Below are positions 1 through 9,608 of a stretch of 64,000 nucleotides of DNA, in pieces. A program made the translations under genes and the position numbers. The notes under the pieces were generated by a model. The model was not told the DNA's origin. It ran no database searches and was given only the letters and a program-made list of their open reading frames with translations. How positions within the stretch are numbered: position 1 is the first letter of the stretch; every line of letters begins with the position of its first letter. Source of the stretch: Arhodomonas aquaeolei DSM 8974 (GTDB lineage: Bacteria; Pseudomonadota; Gammaproteobacteria; Nitrococcales; Nitrococcaceae); contig NZ_KB894815.1 of the NCBI RefSeq assembly GCF_000374645.1, forward strand, positions 1 to 64,000, in the 5' to 3' direction.

Positions 1-229
1 CCACCACAAGCATCTCAAGAGCACCAACATGCTCGAGCGGCTCAACGAGGAGATCCGGCGACGCACGCGCGTGGTGCGCATCTTCCCCAACGCCGCCAGT
101 TGCCTGCGCCTGGTGCGCGCGCTCGCCGCCGAAACCCACGAGGGCTGGCTCGAGGACAACCGCTACCTGAACATGCAGCTACTCAAGGAGCACAAGAAGG
201 ACTTGCTCAGGCAAGCCAACGCCGCCTGA
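1..229 (+). CDS. IS256-family transposase, C-terminal fragment (cut by window edge)
   Basis: The reading frame is already open at the left edge and ends in TGA at 227-229, giving about 75 residues. The end of the protein carries the run STNMLERLNEEIRRRTRVV followed by FPN and a leucine-rich helix, which is the typical C-terminus of Mutator/IS256-type DDE transposases. Catalytic residues lie outside the window, so it cannot be said whether the element is intact. No IS256 terminal inverted repeat is obvious in the first 180 bases after the stop. The REP cluster that follows may mark the element's right flank. Confidence 0.85.
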   Translation, partial: HHKHLKSTNMLERLNEEIRRRTRVVRIFPNAASCLRLVRALAAETHEGWLEDNRYLNMQLLKEHKKDLLRQANAA

Positions 230-415
230 GACTCCCCAACCCGACCATGGCCGCTTTTGCACAACTTGACGCACAGAACCCTTGCGTATGGCGGCCCCAG
301 GGCGGCCATCCTGGCCTCGCCCCGCCTGCGCAGGTGCCGTCAGAACGCGCGCGCATCGGGGTTGCGAGGTCGGCCGCTCACGGTAGTCGACGTTGCCGGC
401 ACCGCAGGACGGGAT

Positions 416-442
416 GTTGGCTGCCAGGAGCAGCCAACCTAC
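416..442 (-). repeat. REP-type hairpin, GTAG-headed
   Basis: On the minus strand GTAG (439-442) is followed by the arm GTTGGCTG, a 7-base loop CTCCTGG and the perfect complementary arm CAGCCAAC. A GTAG tetranucleotide 5' of a GC-rich hairpin is the hallmark of REP sequences mobilised by TnpA-REP (RAYT) proteins. No RAYT gene is in the window. Confidence 0.7.
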
Positions 443-452
443 GGGAACTCGC

Positions 453-479
453 GTAGGTCGTGCGCCGCAGGCGTGCGAC
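453..479 (+). repeat. REP-type hairpin, GTAG-headed
   Basis: GTAG (453-456) precedes the arms GTCGTGCGCC (457-466) and GGCGTGCGAC (470-479) separated by GCA. Nine of the ten arm positions pair, one of the mismatched pairs being a G-T wobble type. It lies 10 bases from the oppositely oriented REP at 416-442, so the two form a head-to-head pair as in BIME arrangements. Confidence 0.65.
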
Positions 480-501
480 ATTCCGGCGCGGTCATGAAGA
501 T

Positions 502-611
502 GTCGCACACGGCACACGGCACACGGCACACGGCACACGGCACACGGCACACGGCACACGGCACACGGCACACGGCACACGGCACACGGCACACGGCCGT
601 GCACGACCTAC
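502..611 (-). repeat. REP-type hairpin expanded by an internal tandem array
   Basis: Read on the minus strand: GTAG (608-611), then the arm GTCGTGCACGGCC (595-607), then the heptamer array, then GCCGTGTGCGAC (502-513). The two outer arms match the two arms of the compact hairpin at 776-806, whose loop is only five bases. The array therefore sits where the short loop sits in the sister copy. Confidence 0.65.
511..594. repeat. Tandem array of GGCACAC, 12 perfect copies
   Basis: Twelve consecutive identical GGCACAC units run from 511 to 594, with a degenerate CGCACAC unit just before (504-510). All copies are identical, indicating recent expansion by slippage or active homogenisation. Because seven is not a multiple of three and the unit has no stop in any frame, it creates spurious six-frame ORFs. 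Confidence 0.97.
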
Positions 612-612
612 C

Positions 613-639
613 GGTCTGCCAGGAGCGGGGCCAACCCGC
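613..639 (-). repeat. Degenerate REP copy
   Basis: On the minus strand GCGG precedes GTTGGCCCCG and then CTCCTGGCAG. It shares GTTGG and the loop plus arm start CTCCTGGCAG with the REP at 416-442, but its outer arm (AGACC) no longer pairs. Most likely a decayed copy of the same family. Confidence 0.45.
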
Positions 640-668
640 GCGGCCTGTCACCGCCCGGGATCCCTGCC

Positions 669-695
669 GTAGGTCGGCTGCGCCCGGCAGCCGAC
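669..695 (+). repeat. REP-type hairpin, GTAG-headed
   Basis: GTAG (669-672) is followed by GTCGGCTG, a 7-base loop CGCCCGG and the perfect partner arm CAGCCGAC (688-695). Same layout as the copy at 416-442, opposite orientation. Confidence 0.7.
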
Positions 696-771
696 GATCA
701 CCGCCAGCAGCCCCGCATATCCGACGCTATCGCCGGCTGACGTGCGCTGCGACGGCGGCCGGCGGGCCCGC

Positions 772-806
772 GTGGGTCGTGCACGGCCGCAGAGGCCGTG
801 TGCGAC
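772..806 (+). repeat. REP-like hairpin just beyond the DUF4139 gene
   Basis: GTGG (772-775) precedes arms GTCGTGCACGGCC (776-788) and GGCCGTGTGCGAC (794-806) around the loop GCAGA, with two mismatches. It ends four bases past the stop of the minus-strand gene 811-2130 and could also act in transcript termination or 3' end protection, though no T-tract follows. Confidence 0.65.
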
Positions 807-810
807 AGCC

Positions 811-2130
811 CTACTGGCGGACGCGCACCCGGTAGGTGAGCGTCGTCTCGTCCCCGGCGGGGACGGACAGCCGCCAGCGGGCGGTGTCCGCGTCCTGCTC
901 CTTGCTGGCGGGGCTCGCCTCGAGCAGCTCCCAGTCGCCGGCCATGTGTTCGACGACCTCCACCGTGCGGTTGTCCCTCCCCGCGTTGCTGACGGTCACC
1001 CGCCAGGCGATCTCGTGGGTGTCGTCGCCGATGCGTCGGTAGGCCGTGCGCTCGCGCTCCGCGCTCAGGTCGAAGGCCGTGCCCAGGGAGAGCTCGAAGG
1101 CTTCCCCCGGCGGGATGTGGTCGATGCGGTCGCCGCCCTGGTAGAGCGGGGCGTCGCCGGTGGCGTCGATCACGCGCACGGTGCCCGCCGGCAGGGGCAC
1201 GTCGTTGCGGCCCCGGGGGGTGACCTCGGTGGTGACGGTCACCGGCGGCTCGTCGCCGCCCTGGCGCATGGCCTGGCCGCTCACCCGGTAACGGCGTTCC
1301 ACGTCGACGGGCACGGCGTTGAGCAGCGGCACGCGCAGCCGCTCGCCGTCGCCCAGGCTGTGGGTGCCCGGCAGGCGGTAGCGGTACCAGTCCCCGGCGG
1401 CCTGCGGCGCCGGCGCCGCTGCCGAGTCCGCGCTCATGGCCCGTGCTTCCAGCTTCATGGGCCGGGGGCCACCGTTGCCGGGGTCGTTCACCTGCCCGCC
1501 GATCAGGGTGACGGTGGCCCCGTCGAAGTCCGCGCCGCTGGTGTTCTGCAACGTTGCCGAGCCGGACAGACGCGCCCCGGCTGGCGCGAGCCGGAGGGTA
1601 TAGTCCGCCTGCCAGTTCAGGCCCTCGGTGAGGTAGTCGAGGGCGAGCGCTCCGGAGGCGCCGTCGGTCGGCATCACCGTGGCGGCAGTGGCCTGCGGCA
1701 GGGTGTCGGTGGGCAGCGCGACCCGCCAGGGCGAGGCGGCGTCGATCCACTCCAGCCGGCCGTCGACGGAGACCACCGGCGTGCCGTTCTCCACCGCCAG
1801 CAGCCGGCCACGGCGGCGCTGGCCGTCGTGCAGCAGCACCACCTCGCGGCCGCGCCAGCGTGCCAGCGTCGAGCCTGCCGGGGCCGGGCGGCGCACGGTC
1901 TGCACCGCGCCGTCGTCGTCCGTCACCGACAGGGTCTCGAAGCGCATGCCGTCGGGCAGGCCCTCCAGTGGCAGGGGCCCGCCGCCGGCGGGGAGGGCCA
2001 CGCTCGCGCTCACGAAGGCCGCGGCGTTCTGGTAGAGCACGAGGTGACGGGTGTCGGGGGTCGCCGCCATCGCGGCCGTGCCGCCGGCCAGCGCCAGCAC
2101 CGCGACCGCCGGGAACTGCTGCCATCGCAT
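811..2130 (-). CDS. DUF4139 domain-containing exported protein
   Basis: A 439-residue protein with a signal peptide (about residues 1-22, ending AAMAA) predicted to act in the envelope. After a linker containing small beta-rich segments, the C-terminal half (about 160-435) carries the DUF4139 signature, including LTEGLNWQADYTLRL and the run LQNTSGADFDGATVTLIGG, ending in a conserved beta-rich VRVRQ tail. DUF4139 proteins have no established biochemical role. It stands alone: the upstream lrgB gene starts about 780 bases away on the same strand and ends 61 bases before this start, so cotranscription with lrgA-lrgB is possible. Confidence 0.8.
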   Translation of the reverse strand: MRWQQFPAVAVLALAGGTAAMAATPDTRHLVLYQNAAAFVSASVALPAGGGPLPLEGLPDGMRFETLSVTDDDGAVQTVRRPAPAGSTLARWRGREVVLLHDGQRRRGRLLAVENGTPVVSVDGRLEWIDAASPWRVALPTDTLPQATAATVMPTDGASGALALDYLTEGLNWQADYTLRLAPAGARLSGSATLQNTSGADFDGATVTLIGGQVNDPGNGGPRPMKLEARAMSADSAAAPAPQAAGDWYRYRLPGTHSLGDGERLRVPLLNAVPVDVERRYRVSGQAMRQGGDEPPVTVTTEVTPRGRNDVPLPAGTVRVIDATGDAPLYQGGDRIDHIPPGEAFELSLGTAFDLSAERERTAYRRIGDDTHEIAWRVTVSNAGRDNRTVEVVEHMAGDWELLEASPASKEQDADTARWRLSVPAGDETTLTYRVRVRQ

Positions 2131-2191
2131 CAGTGATCTCTCCCTGTTCCGGGTTGCCAGTGTCTTGTTCGCCCGCCCCCACGGCGGGTGG

Positions 2192-2911
2192 TCACCCGCC
2201 GGTCAGCCAGAGTAACACCGGCACCAGAATGGCGGTAACGGCGCCGTTGAGTCCCATGGCCAGCCCGGAGAAGGCGCCTGCGGCCTCGCTGTGGGAGAAC
2301 GCCCGCGCCGTGCCGATGCCGTGGGCGGCGACCCCGACCGCGAAGCCCTTGGCCACCGGGTCGCGGAAGCCCACCAGCCGCAGCATGGGGATGCCGAGCA
2401 CCGCCCCGGTGATGCCCGTGAGGATGACCAGCACCGCCGTGAGCGAGGGCAGGCCGCCGATCTGCTCGGCGATGCCCATGGCGATGGGGGTGGTCACGGA
2501 TTTCGGCACCAGCGAGCGCAGGGTCTCGGTGTCTAGCCCCATCAGGTAGCCGATGCCCAGGGTGGAGACGATGGCCGTGAGCGAGCCGGCGAGCAGCGCC
2601 ACGCCGATGGGCAGCCACAGCCGCCGCAGCCGTTCCGCCTGGCCGTACAGCGGGATCGCCAGGGCCACGGTGGCCGGGCCGAGGAGGAAGTGCACGAACT
2701 GCGCGCCGTCGAAATAGGTCTGGTAGTCCGTGTCCGTGGCCAGCAGCACGGACACCAGCGCGGCGACGGCAAGCAGCACCGGGTTCGCCAGCGGCAGCTC
2801 GCGGGTCGCGCGGAACAGCCACTGCGCCAGGCCGTAGGCGCCCACGGTCACGGTCAGCCACAGCAGCGGCTGGCCGGCGAGGTAGACCCAGATCCGCGTG
2901 AGCGTGTCCAT
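2192..2911 (-). CDS. lrgB: LrgB/CidB-family inner-membrane protein
   Basis: A 239-residue very hydrophobic protein with about seven membrane segments. The segment VPKSVTTPIAMGIAEQIGGLP and the later AAHGIGTARA are diagnostic of the LrgB/CidB/YohK family. These proteins work with LrgA/CidA partners in holin-like control of murein hydrolase activity or export of small metabolites (family knowledge). The gene begins four bases after the stop of lrgA, so the two are surely one operon. Confidence 0.92.
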   Translation of the reverse strand: MDTLTRIWVYLAGQPLLWLTVTVGAYGLAQWLFRATRELPLANPVLLAVAALVSVLLATDTDYQTYFDGAQFVHFLLGPATVALAIPLYGQAERLRRLWLPIGVALLAGSLTAIVSTLGIGYLMGLDTETLRSLVPKSVTTPIAMGIAEQIGGLPSLTAVLVILTGITGAVLGIPMLRLVGFRDPVAKGFAVGVAAHGIGTARAFSHSEAAGAFSGLAMGLNGAVTAILVPVLLWLTGG

Positions 2912-2914
2912 CGC

Positions 2915-3268
2915 CTACTCCTCCTGCGGCGCCAGGCGACGCATCAGCCAGCTCAGGGTGGCTGCCGAGACCACCAGGGTGACCGCGGTGCTGGCGAGGA
3001 TGGTCACCGTGATCGCGAGCCATTCATCGGCGACGCGGCTCAGATGCGCGATGATCCCGACCCCGGCGGGGATGAACAGAAGTGACAGGTGGTCCAGCAG
3101 TCCCCGCGCGATCCGGCCCAGCGGCTCTGGCGGGCCGCCGCGCAGGCCCAGCGCGACGGCCAGCAGCACCATGCCCAGCACCGGGCCGGGCAGGGGCAGG
3201 CGAAGCGCGCGTACGGTGATCTCGCCGACGAGCTGGAAGGCGAGCAGGGTGAACAGGGACGGGATCAT
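2915..3268 (-). CDS. lrgA: CidA/LrgA-family holin-like protein
   Basis: A 117-residue membrane protein with four predicted helices and the LrgA/CidA core (FQLVGEITVRALRLPLPGPV followed by GMVLL, then FIPAGVGII). The start at 3268 is chosen because GGAGG lies six bases upstream. An open frame extends 18 codons further upstream to 3322 but lacks a ribosome binding site and would add a charged stretch. It is the first gene of the lrgA-lrgB operon and would act as the small holin-like partner. Confidence 0.9.
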   Translation of the reverse strand: MIPSLFTLLAFQLVGEITVRALRLPLPGPVLGMVLLAVALGLRGGPPEPLGRIARGLLDHLSLLFIPAGVGIIAHLSRVADEWLAITVTILASTAVTLVVSAATLSWLMRRLAPQEE

Positions 3269-3435
3269 GGTGGCCCTCCATGCCGCTGGGTGGGGGATGA
3301 GTCGATCCGGCCCTGTCAGCATAGGCGGCCCGGGCCCCGGCTCACCAGTGGCTTGCGCACGTCCGGGGCGTCGCCGCTATCCTTGCCGCTGTTACCGCCC
3401 AATGACGCACCGTCGACAACGCAGGGAGCGAGCGC

Positions 3436-3915
3436 ATGGCCTTCGAGCTGACATCCCCGGCATTCCAGCACAACGGCACCATCCCCGCCCGCTATACCGG
3501 CGACGGGGCCGAGCTGTCGCCGGCCCTCGAGTGGCAGGGGGTGCCGGAGGCCGCCCAGAGCCTGGCCCTGATCGTCGACGACCCGGACGCGCCGGACCCG
3601 GACCAGCCCCGGGAGCGCGAGGTGCACTGGCTGGTCTACAACCTGCCCGCCGAGGACGGCGGCCTGCCGGAGGGCGTGACCGCCGCAGCCCTGCCGGAAG
3701 GGGCGTCGGAGGGGCTCAACGGCGGGCACAGTGTCGGCTACATGGCGCCGCTGCCGGCGGTGGGGAAGCACCGCTATTTCTTCCGGCTGTATGCCCTGGC
3801 GGCCCCGCTCAGCGAGACCGGGGTGCCGTTCGACCGTGGCGCGCTGGAGCGGGCGATGTCCGGTCTCGTGCTCGCCCACACCGAGCTGGTGGGGCTTTAC
3901 CGCCGGCCGGAGTAG
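3436..3915 (+). CDS. YbhB/YbcL-type PEBP-family protein
   Basis: A 159-residue protein of the phosphatidylethanolamine-binding / Raf-kinase-inhibitor-like family. Motifs: DDPDAPDPD near residue 50 and the anion-binding loop GYMAPLPAVGKHRYFFRLYA near 105-122. No signal peptide, so it is cytosolic. Bacterial members have no firm physiological role. AGGGAG precedes the ATG. The next gene, on the opposite strand, ends 12 bases away, so the two are convergent. Confidence 0.9.
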   Translation: MAFELTSPAFQHNGTIPARYTGDGAELSPALEWQGVPEAAQSLALIVDDPDAPDPDQPREREVHWLVYNLPAEDGGLPEGVTAAALPEGASEGLNGGHSVGYMAPLPAVGKHRYFFRLYALAAPLSETGVPFDRGALERAMSGLVLAHTELVGLYRRPE

Positions 3916-3927
3916 TCGCCGCGGGGG

Positions 3928-5211
3928 TCAGCCTCCGCCGAGCAGGCGCGCGTACCAGTCGGCGACCAGGGTGTGGAGGCCGTCGAAGACCGGCGTGGCC
4001 GCGCCGAGCACGATGACCAGGGCGACCACTGCCAGCAACCCGGCGAGCCAGGCGGTGGTATGGCGCTGGCGCGGCGGCACCGTCCCGGTGGCGGTCCGCG
4101 TGGCCGCGGCGCCCGCCGAGCGCGGCTCCGGCGAGACGATATCCGTGAGTATCGGCTCCTGGCCCGGGGGCGTCGGGCCTTGGTCCGCCTTCGCGGTGCC
4201 CAGGGGTCGCAGGGTGTGGGGCTCCTCGTTCCAGGCGCCGAGCAGCGGCTCCGTCGACGCGCCATCCTCCACCGGGGCGTCGGTGTCGGTGATCCGGATA
4301 TCCTCACCGGGGCTCCCGGTGGGCTCGGTTCGGTCCGGTGTCGTTGTCGTGTCCGCCTCGGTGCCGGCAATGGCGTCGTAGGCGACGCGCCATTCCTCGT
4401 CGAGGGCCTCGTCCTCCATCTCGTCGAGCACGGCGCGCAGGTGCTCGGCGCGGATGGTGTGGCGGGAGTCGGCGAAGGCGTCCAGCAGCATGCGCCCGGC
4501 GAGCAGATTGATCCGCCGGGGCACGCCGCCGGTGGCGACGTGCAGCAGCCGGAAGACGGCCTCGGAGAAGCTCGGGTCGCCGTCCCAGCCCGCGCGCTCC
4601 AGGCGGTAGTGCACGTAGTCCCGGGTCTGCTGCTCGTCGAGGGGTTCGAGGCGGCAGCTCGCGATCAGGCGCTGGTGGAACTGCTCCATCTCCGGGCGGC
4701 GGATGAGCTCGCGCAGCGGGGGCTGGCCGAGCAGGAGGATCTGCAGCGCCGGTTCGCCGTTGACGGTGAGGTTGGTGAGCAGCCGCAGCTCCTCCAGTGC
4801 CTCCGCCTCCAGGTCCTGGGCCTCGTCCACCACGAGTAGCGCGCGACGGCCGCGGTGGGCGCGCGCTGTGAGGTCCTGCTGCAGCGTGGCGAGGATGGTG
4901 GCCTTGTCCCGGTGGGCCGGGGCGAGCCCGAAGCCGCTGGCGGTCAGGCGCAGCAGGTCCTCGGCGCCGAGCCGGGAGGTGACGATCTGGGCGATGTCCG
5001 TCTCCTCGGGTACGCTCGCCAGGAGATCGGCGACCAGGGTGGTCTTGCCACACCCGGGCGGCCCGGTGACCACCACGAACCCCTCGCCGCGCATCAGGCC
5101 GTACTCCAGGTACGCCCTGGCACGCTTGAAGCTCGGATGTGCGAAGACCATCTCCGCGCTGGGTGTCAGCCGGAAGGGGTCGTGCTCCAGTCCGAAGAAT
5201 CGGTGGTACAT
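3928..5211 (-). CDS. ExeA/GspA-like AAA ATPase with C-terminal membrane anchor
   Basis: A 427-residue protein. It opens with the family start MYHRFFGLEHDPFRLTPS, has Walker A GPPGCGKT at 50-57 and Walker B LLVVDEAQ around 125-132, and the ATPase domain runs to about 265. A low-complexity acidic/proline linker follows, then one transmembrane helix near 388-405 and a short tail. ExeA-type ATPases assist secretin assembly by binding peptidoglycan, but here no peptidoglycan-binding domain and no secretin gene are seen, so its partner is unknown. Single-gene unit; convergent with the PEBP gene. Confidence 0.85.
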   Translation of the reverse strand: MYHRFFGLEHDPFRLTPSAEMVFAHPSFKRARAYLEYGLMRGEGFVVVTGPPGCGKTTLVADLLASVPEETDIAQIVTSRLGAEDLLRLTASGFGLAPAHRDKATILATLQQDLTARAHRGRRALLVVDEAQDLEAEALEELRLLTNLTVNGEPALQILLLGQPPLRELIRRPEMEQFHQRLIASCRLEPLDEQQTRDYVHYRLERAGWDGDPSFSEAVFRLLHVATGGVPRRINLLAGRMLLDAFADSRHTIRAEHLRAVLDEMEDEALDEEWRVAYDAIAGTEADTTTTPDRTEPTGSPGEDIRITDTDAPVEDGASTEPLLGAWNEEPHTLRPLGTAKADQGPTPPGQEPILTDIVSPEPRSAGAAATRTATGTVPPRQRHTTAWLAGLLAVVALVIVLGAATPVFDGLHTLVADWYARLLGGG

Positions 5212-5299
5212 CGCCTCGGGCCCTTGTTGGTCTAAGCGAATCGCATGCGCGAGCAGTCTATCAGCCCGCGCGCGCCTCGGCGTATGCCCGGGCGCCCGC

Positions 5300-5797
5300 T
5301 CAGGCGGCGCGGTCCTCGCCGAGGAGGCAGTCGCGGGCCTCGTTGAGTCGCGCGGCGAGGTAGCCGGAGCCGCCGCGGTCCGGGTGGCAGTGCTGCATGA
5401 GCCGGCGGTGGGCGGCGAGCACGGTCTGACGGTCCGGCGGCTCGGTCTCGTTCTCCAGGCCGAGCACGGCCAGGGCCCGGTCGCGGGTCATGGGGCCGTC
5501 GTCGCCGCCGGACGGTGGCGGTGCCCCGGCGGGGGCCGTGCGCGAGCCCAGAAAGCGCAGCAGCGGGGCCAGGCGCATCGCGGTGGGGAGGAAGCGCTGG
5601 ATGGCGGCGGCGGTGGCGGCGATCGCCGCACCGATCCACGATAGCCGGCCGGTGGCGACCAGCAGCGCGATGACCACCAGCGCGCCGATCAGGATCAGGC
5701 GCGGCAGGTGCGGGCGGATCGACGCCCGTGCCGACGGCGAGACCCAGAGGATCACGGCGGCCACCACCACCGTGAGCACCAGCAGCTTGATCAGCAC
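5300..5797 (-). CDS. Membrane-anchored DnaJ-domain protein
   Basis: A 165-residue protein with two hydrophobic helices in the first 60 residues and a C-terminal J domain (about 105-160). The J domain has helix II AAHRRLMQHCHPDRGGSGY with the essential HPD. Such proteins recruit DnaK to the membrane. The GTG start at 5797 is preceded by AAGGAG at five bases spacing; an open frame upstream to 5920 is an overlap with the previous gene. The start overlaps the stop of the small Cys-rich gene by seven bases, implying translational coupling. Confidence 0.8.
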   Translation of the reverse strand: MLIKLLVLTVVVAAVILWVSPSARASIRPHLPRLILIGALVVIALLVATGRLSWIGAAIAATAAAIQRFLPTAMRLAPLLRFLGSRTAPAGAPPPSGGDDGPMTRDRALAVLGLENETEPPDRQTVLAAHRRLMQHCHPDRGGSGYLAARLNEARDCLLGEDRAA

Positions 5798-5988
5798 GGC
5801 GGCTCCTTGCCCGGAGGTAGCCCGTGGGCCTCGCGGATCGCCGCACAGCGCTCGCGCCAACGCTCCAGGCGGCGGTCGTAGATGTCGAACACGCAGGGGT
5901 CGCAGCCCGTGCCGCAGCACTCGTCGAGGTCGGGCTCGCGGGGTGGCGACGGCAAGCGCGGTTCGTGGTGGGACGCGGAGTCACTCAT
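5791..5988 (-). CDS. Small Cys-rich oxidoreductase-like domain protein
   Basis: A 65-residue protein with the segment ECCGTGCDPCVFDIYDRRL, the hallmark of the 'oxidoreductase-like, N-terminal' family (also found fused to eukaryotic mitochondrial proteins). Four cysteines in CCxxxCxxC spacing suggest metal or Fe-S binding; no activity is established. Start is uncertain: ATG 5988 lacks a clear Shine-Dalgarno, and ATG 6018 or 6048 are in frame upstream. It overlaps the DnaJ-like gene and follows tex by 73 bases. Confidence 0.7.
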   Translation of the reverse strand: MSDSASHHEPRLPSPPREPDLDECCGTGCDPCVFDIYDRRLERWRERCAAIREAHGLPPGKEPPC

Positions 5989-6061
5989 GGCAATCGCACA
6001 ACGCCTGACTGCCTCCATGATACCAGCGCCCCGCGTCCCGGTGGCCAACGCGCCGGGGAGA

Positions 6062-8401
<2,340 letters not shown>

Positions 8402-8405
8402 AGGG

Positions 8406-9536
8406 TCAGTCCCGGGTGGGGTTGTCGTCTCGTTGTTCCTCGCCGGCCTCGCCGTCCGCGCCGGCGATGCCGTGATAGAGGGTACTGTGCACGTAGCGGT
8501 CGTGGGCGTGGCGCAGGAGCACGGCGATCACCGCGGCCACCGGCAGGGCGAGCAGCACGCCGGCGAAGCCGAAGAGCTGGCCGCCGGCGAGCACCGCGAA
8601 GATGACCGCCACCGGGTGCAGGCCGATGCGGTCGCCGACCAGCAGCGGCGTGAGCACCATGCCCTCCAGCGTCTGGCCGATGCCGAACACCGCCCAGACC
8701 AGCAGCAGCGGTACGAGGATGTCGTTGAACTGGAAGACCGCGGCCACGCTCGCCGTGGTGATGCCCACGATGAAGCCGAGGTAGGGCACGATGTTCGCCA
8801 GCCCCGAGAGCATGCCGATGAGGATCGCGAGGTTCAGCCCCACCAGCCACAGCCCGGTGGTGTAGATCGCACCGAGCGCGAGCATCACCAGCAGCTGGCC
8901 GCGCAGGAAGGCGGCCACCACCTCGTTGCACTCGCCCCCGAGCCGGCCGACCACGCCCTGCACCGAGCGCGGCAGCAGCTCGCGGATCCGCTCCATGAGC
9001 ACGTCCCAGTCCCGCAGGAGGTAGAAGCCCACCACCGGGATCAGCGCCAGGTTGGTGATCAGCCCCACCAGCGCCAGTCCGGACTGGGTGGCGCGGGCGA
9101 TGACCGCCGCGGCCACGGAGCCGGTGGACTGCCAGTGCTGGGTGACGGCGTCGCGCAGGGTCTGCACGTCCAGCCGCGAGGCGGACACGCCCAGGTGTTC
9201 CTCCATCCATGGCACGGCGGTGCGCTGCACCCAGTCCACGATCGCCGGCAGGCGCTGGACGAGGTAGTCCACCTGGTGGGCGAGCAGTGGCAGCAGCATC
9301 AGTGCCACGCCGATCACCACGCCGAGGGTGGCGCCGAAGACGATCACCACCGAGAGCGTGCGTGACAGACCCCGGGCCTCCAGCCGGTCCGCGATGGGAT
9401 CGCTGATATAGGCCAGCACCGCGGCGACGAGGAAGGGCGTGAGCATCCCGCGGAGCAGGTAAATGAGCACGCCCCCGCCGATCACGGCCGCGAGCAGCGG
9501 CCACGCCTGACGGTCGCGCAGACCGGTGCCTTCCAT
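8406..9536 (-). CDS. AI-2E/PerM-family inner-membrane permease
   Basis: A 376-residue protein with about eight membrane helices. Family features include the early [19 protein letters not shown], a soluble helical insertion around 95-150, and the conserved late stretch [15 protein letters not shown] and [20 protein letters not shown]. The family includes putative autoinducer-2 exporters, Na+/H+ antiporters and PerM; substrate cannot be assigned here. First gene of a two-gene unit with tex. Confidence 0.9.
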   Translation of the reverse strand: MEGTGLRDRQAWPLLAAVIGGGVLIYLLRGMLTPFLVAAVLAYISDPIADRLEARGLSRTLSVVIVFGATLGVVIGVALMLLPLLAHQVDYLVQRLPAIVDWVQRTAVPWMEEHLGVSASRLDVQTLRDAVTQHWQSTGSVAAAVIARATQSGLALVGLITNLALIPVVGFYLLRDWDVLMERIRELLPRSVQGVVGRLGGECNEVVAAFLRGQLLVMLALGAIYTTGLWLVGLNLAILIGMLSGLANIVPYLGFIVGITTASVAAVFQFNDILVPLLLVWAVFGIGQTLEGMVLTPLLVGDRIGLHPVAVIFAVLAGGQLFGFAGVLLALPVAAVIAVLLRHAHDRYVHSTLYHGIAGADGEAGEEQRDDNPTRD

Positions 9537-9608
9537 GTGGGTGCATCCCTCCAGATTGATCCGCCCCGGGAGTCTAACCCAGTGGACGGCTATGGCGAGG
9601 GCACGGCT

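Larger units (their letters stand above)
230..810. other. Non-coding block with REP hairpin cluster and heptamer array
   Basis: No credible gene lies here. Several long open frames on both strands exist only because the 7-bp array lacks stop codons in every frame. The block holds at least five hairpins preceded by GTAG or GTGG, listed separately, in both orientations, plus the tandem array at 511-594. Confidence 0.75.

Noticed and set aside
502-611. CRISPR array
   Set aside because: The unit is 7 bases with no spacers; no cas genes in the window.
100-835. Long open frames on both strands across the heptamer array, encoding HTAHGTR or CRVPCAV repeats
   Set aside because: They arise because the GGCACAC unit has no stop in any frame; no ribosome binding site or homology, and the array is explained by a REP hairpin.
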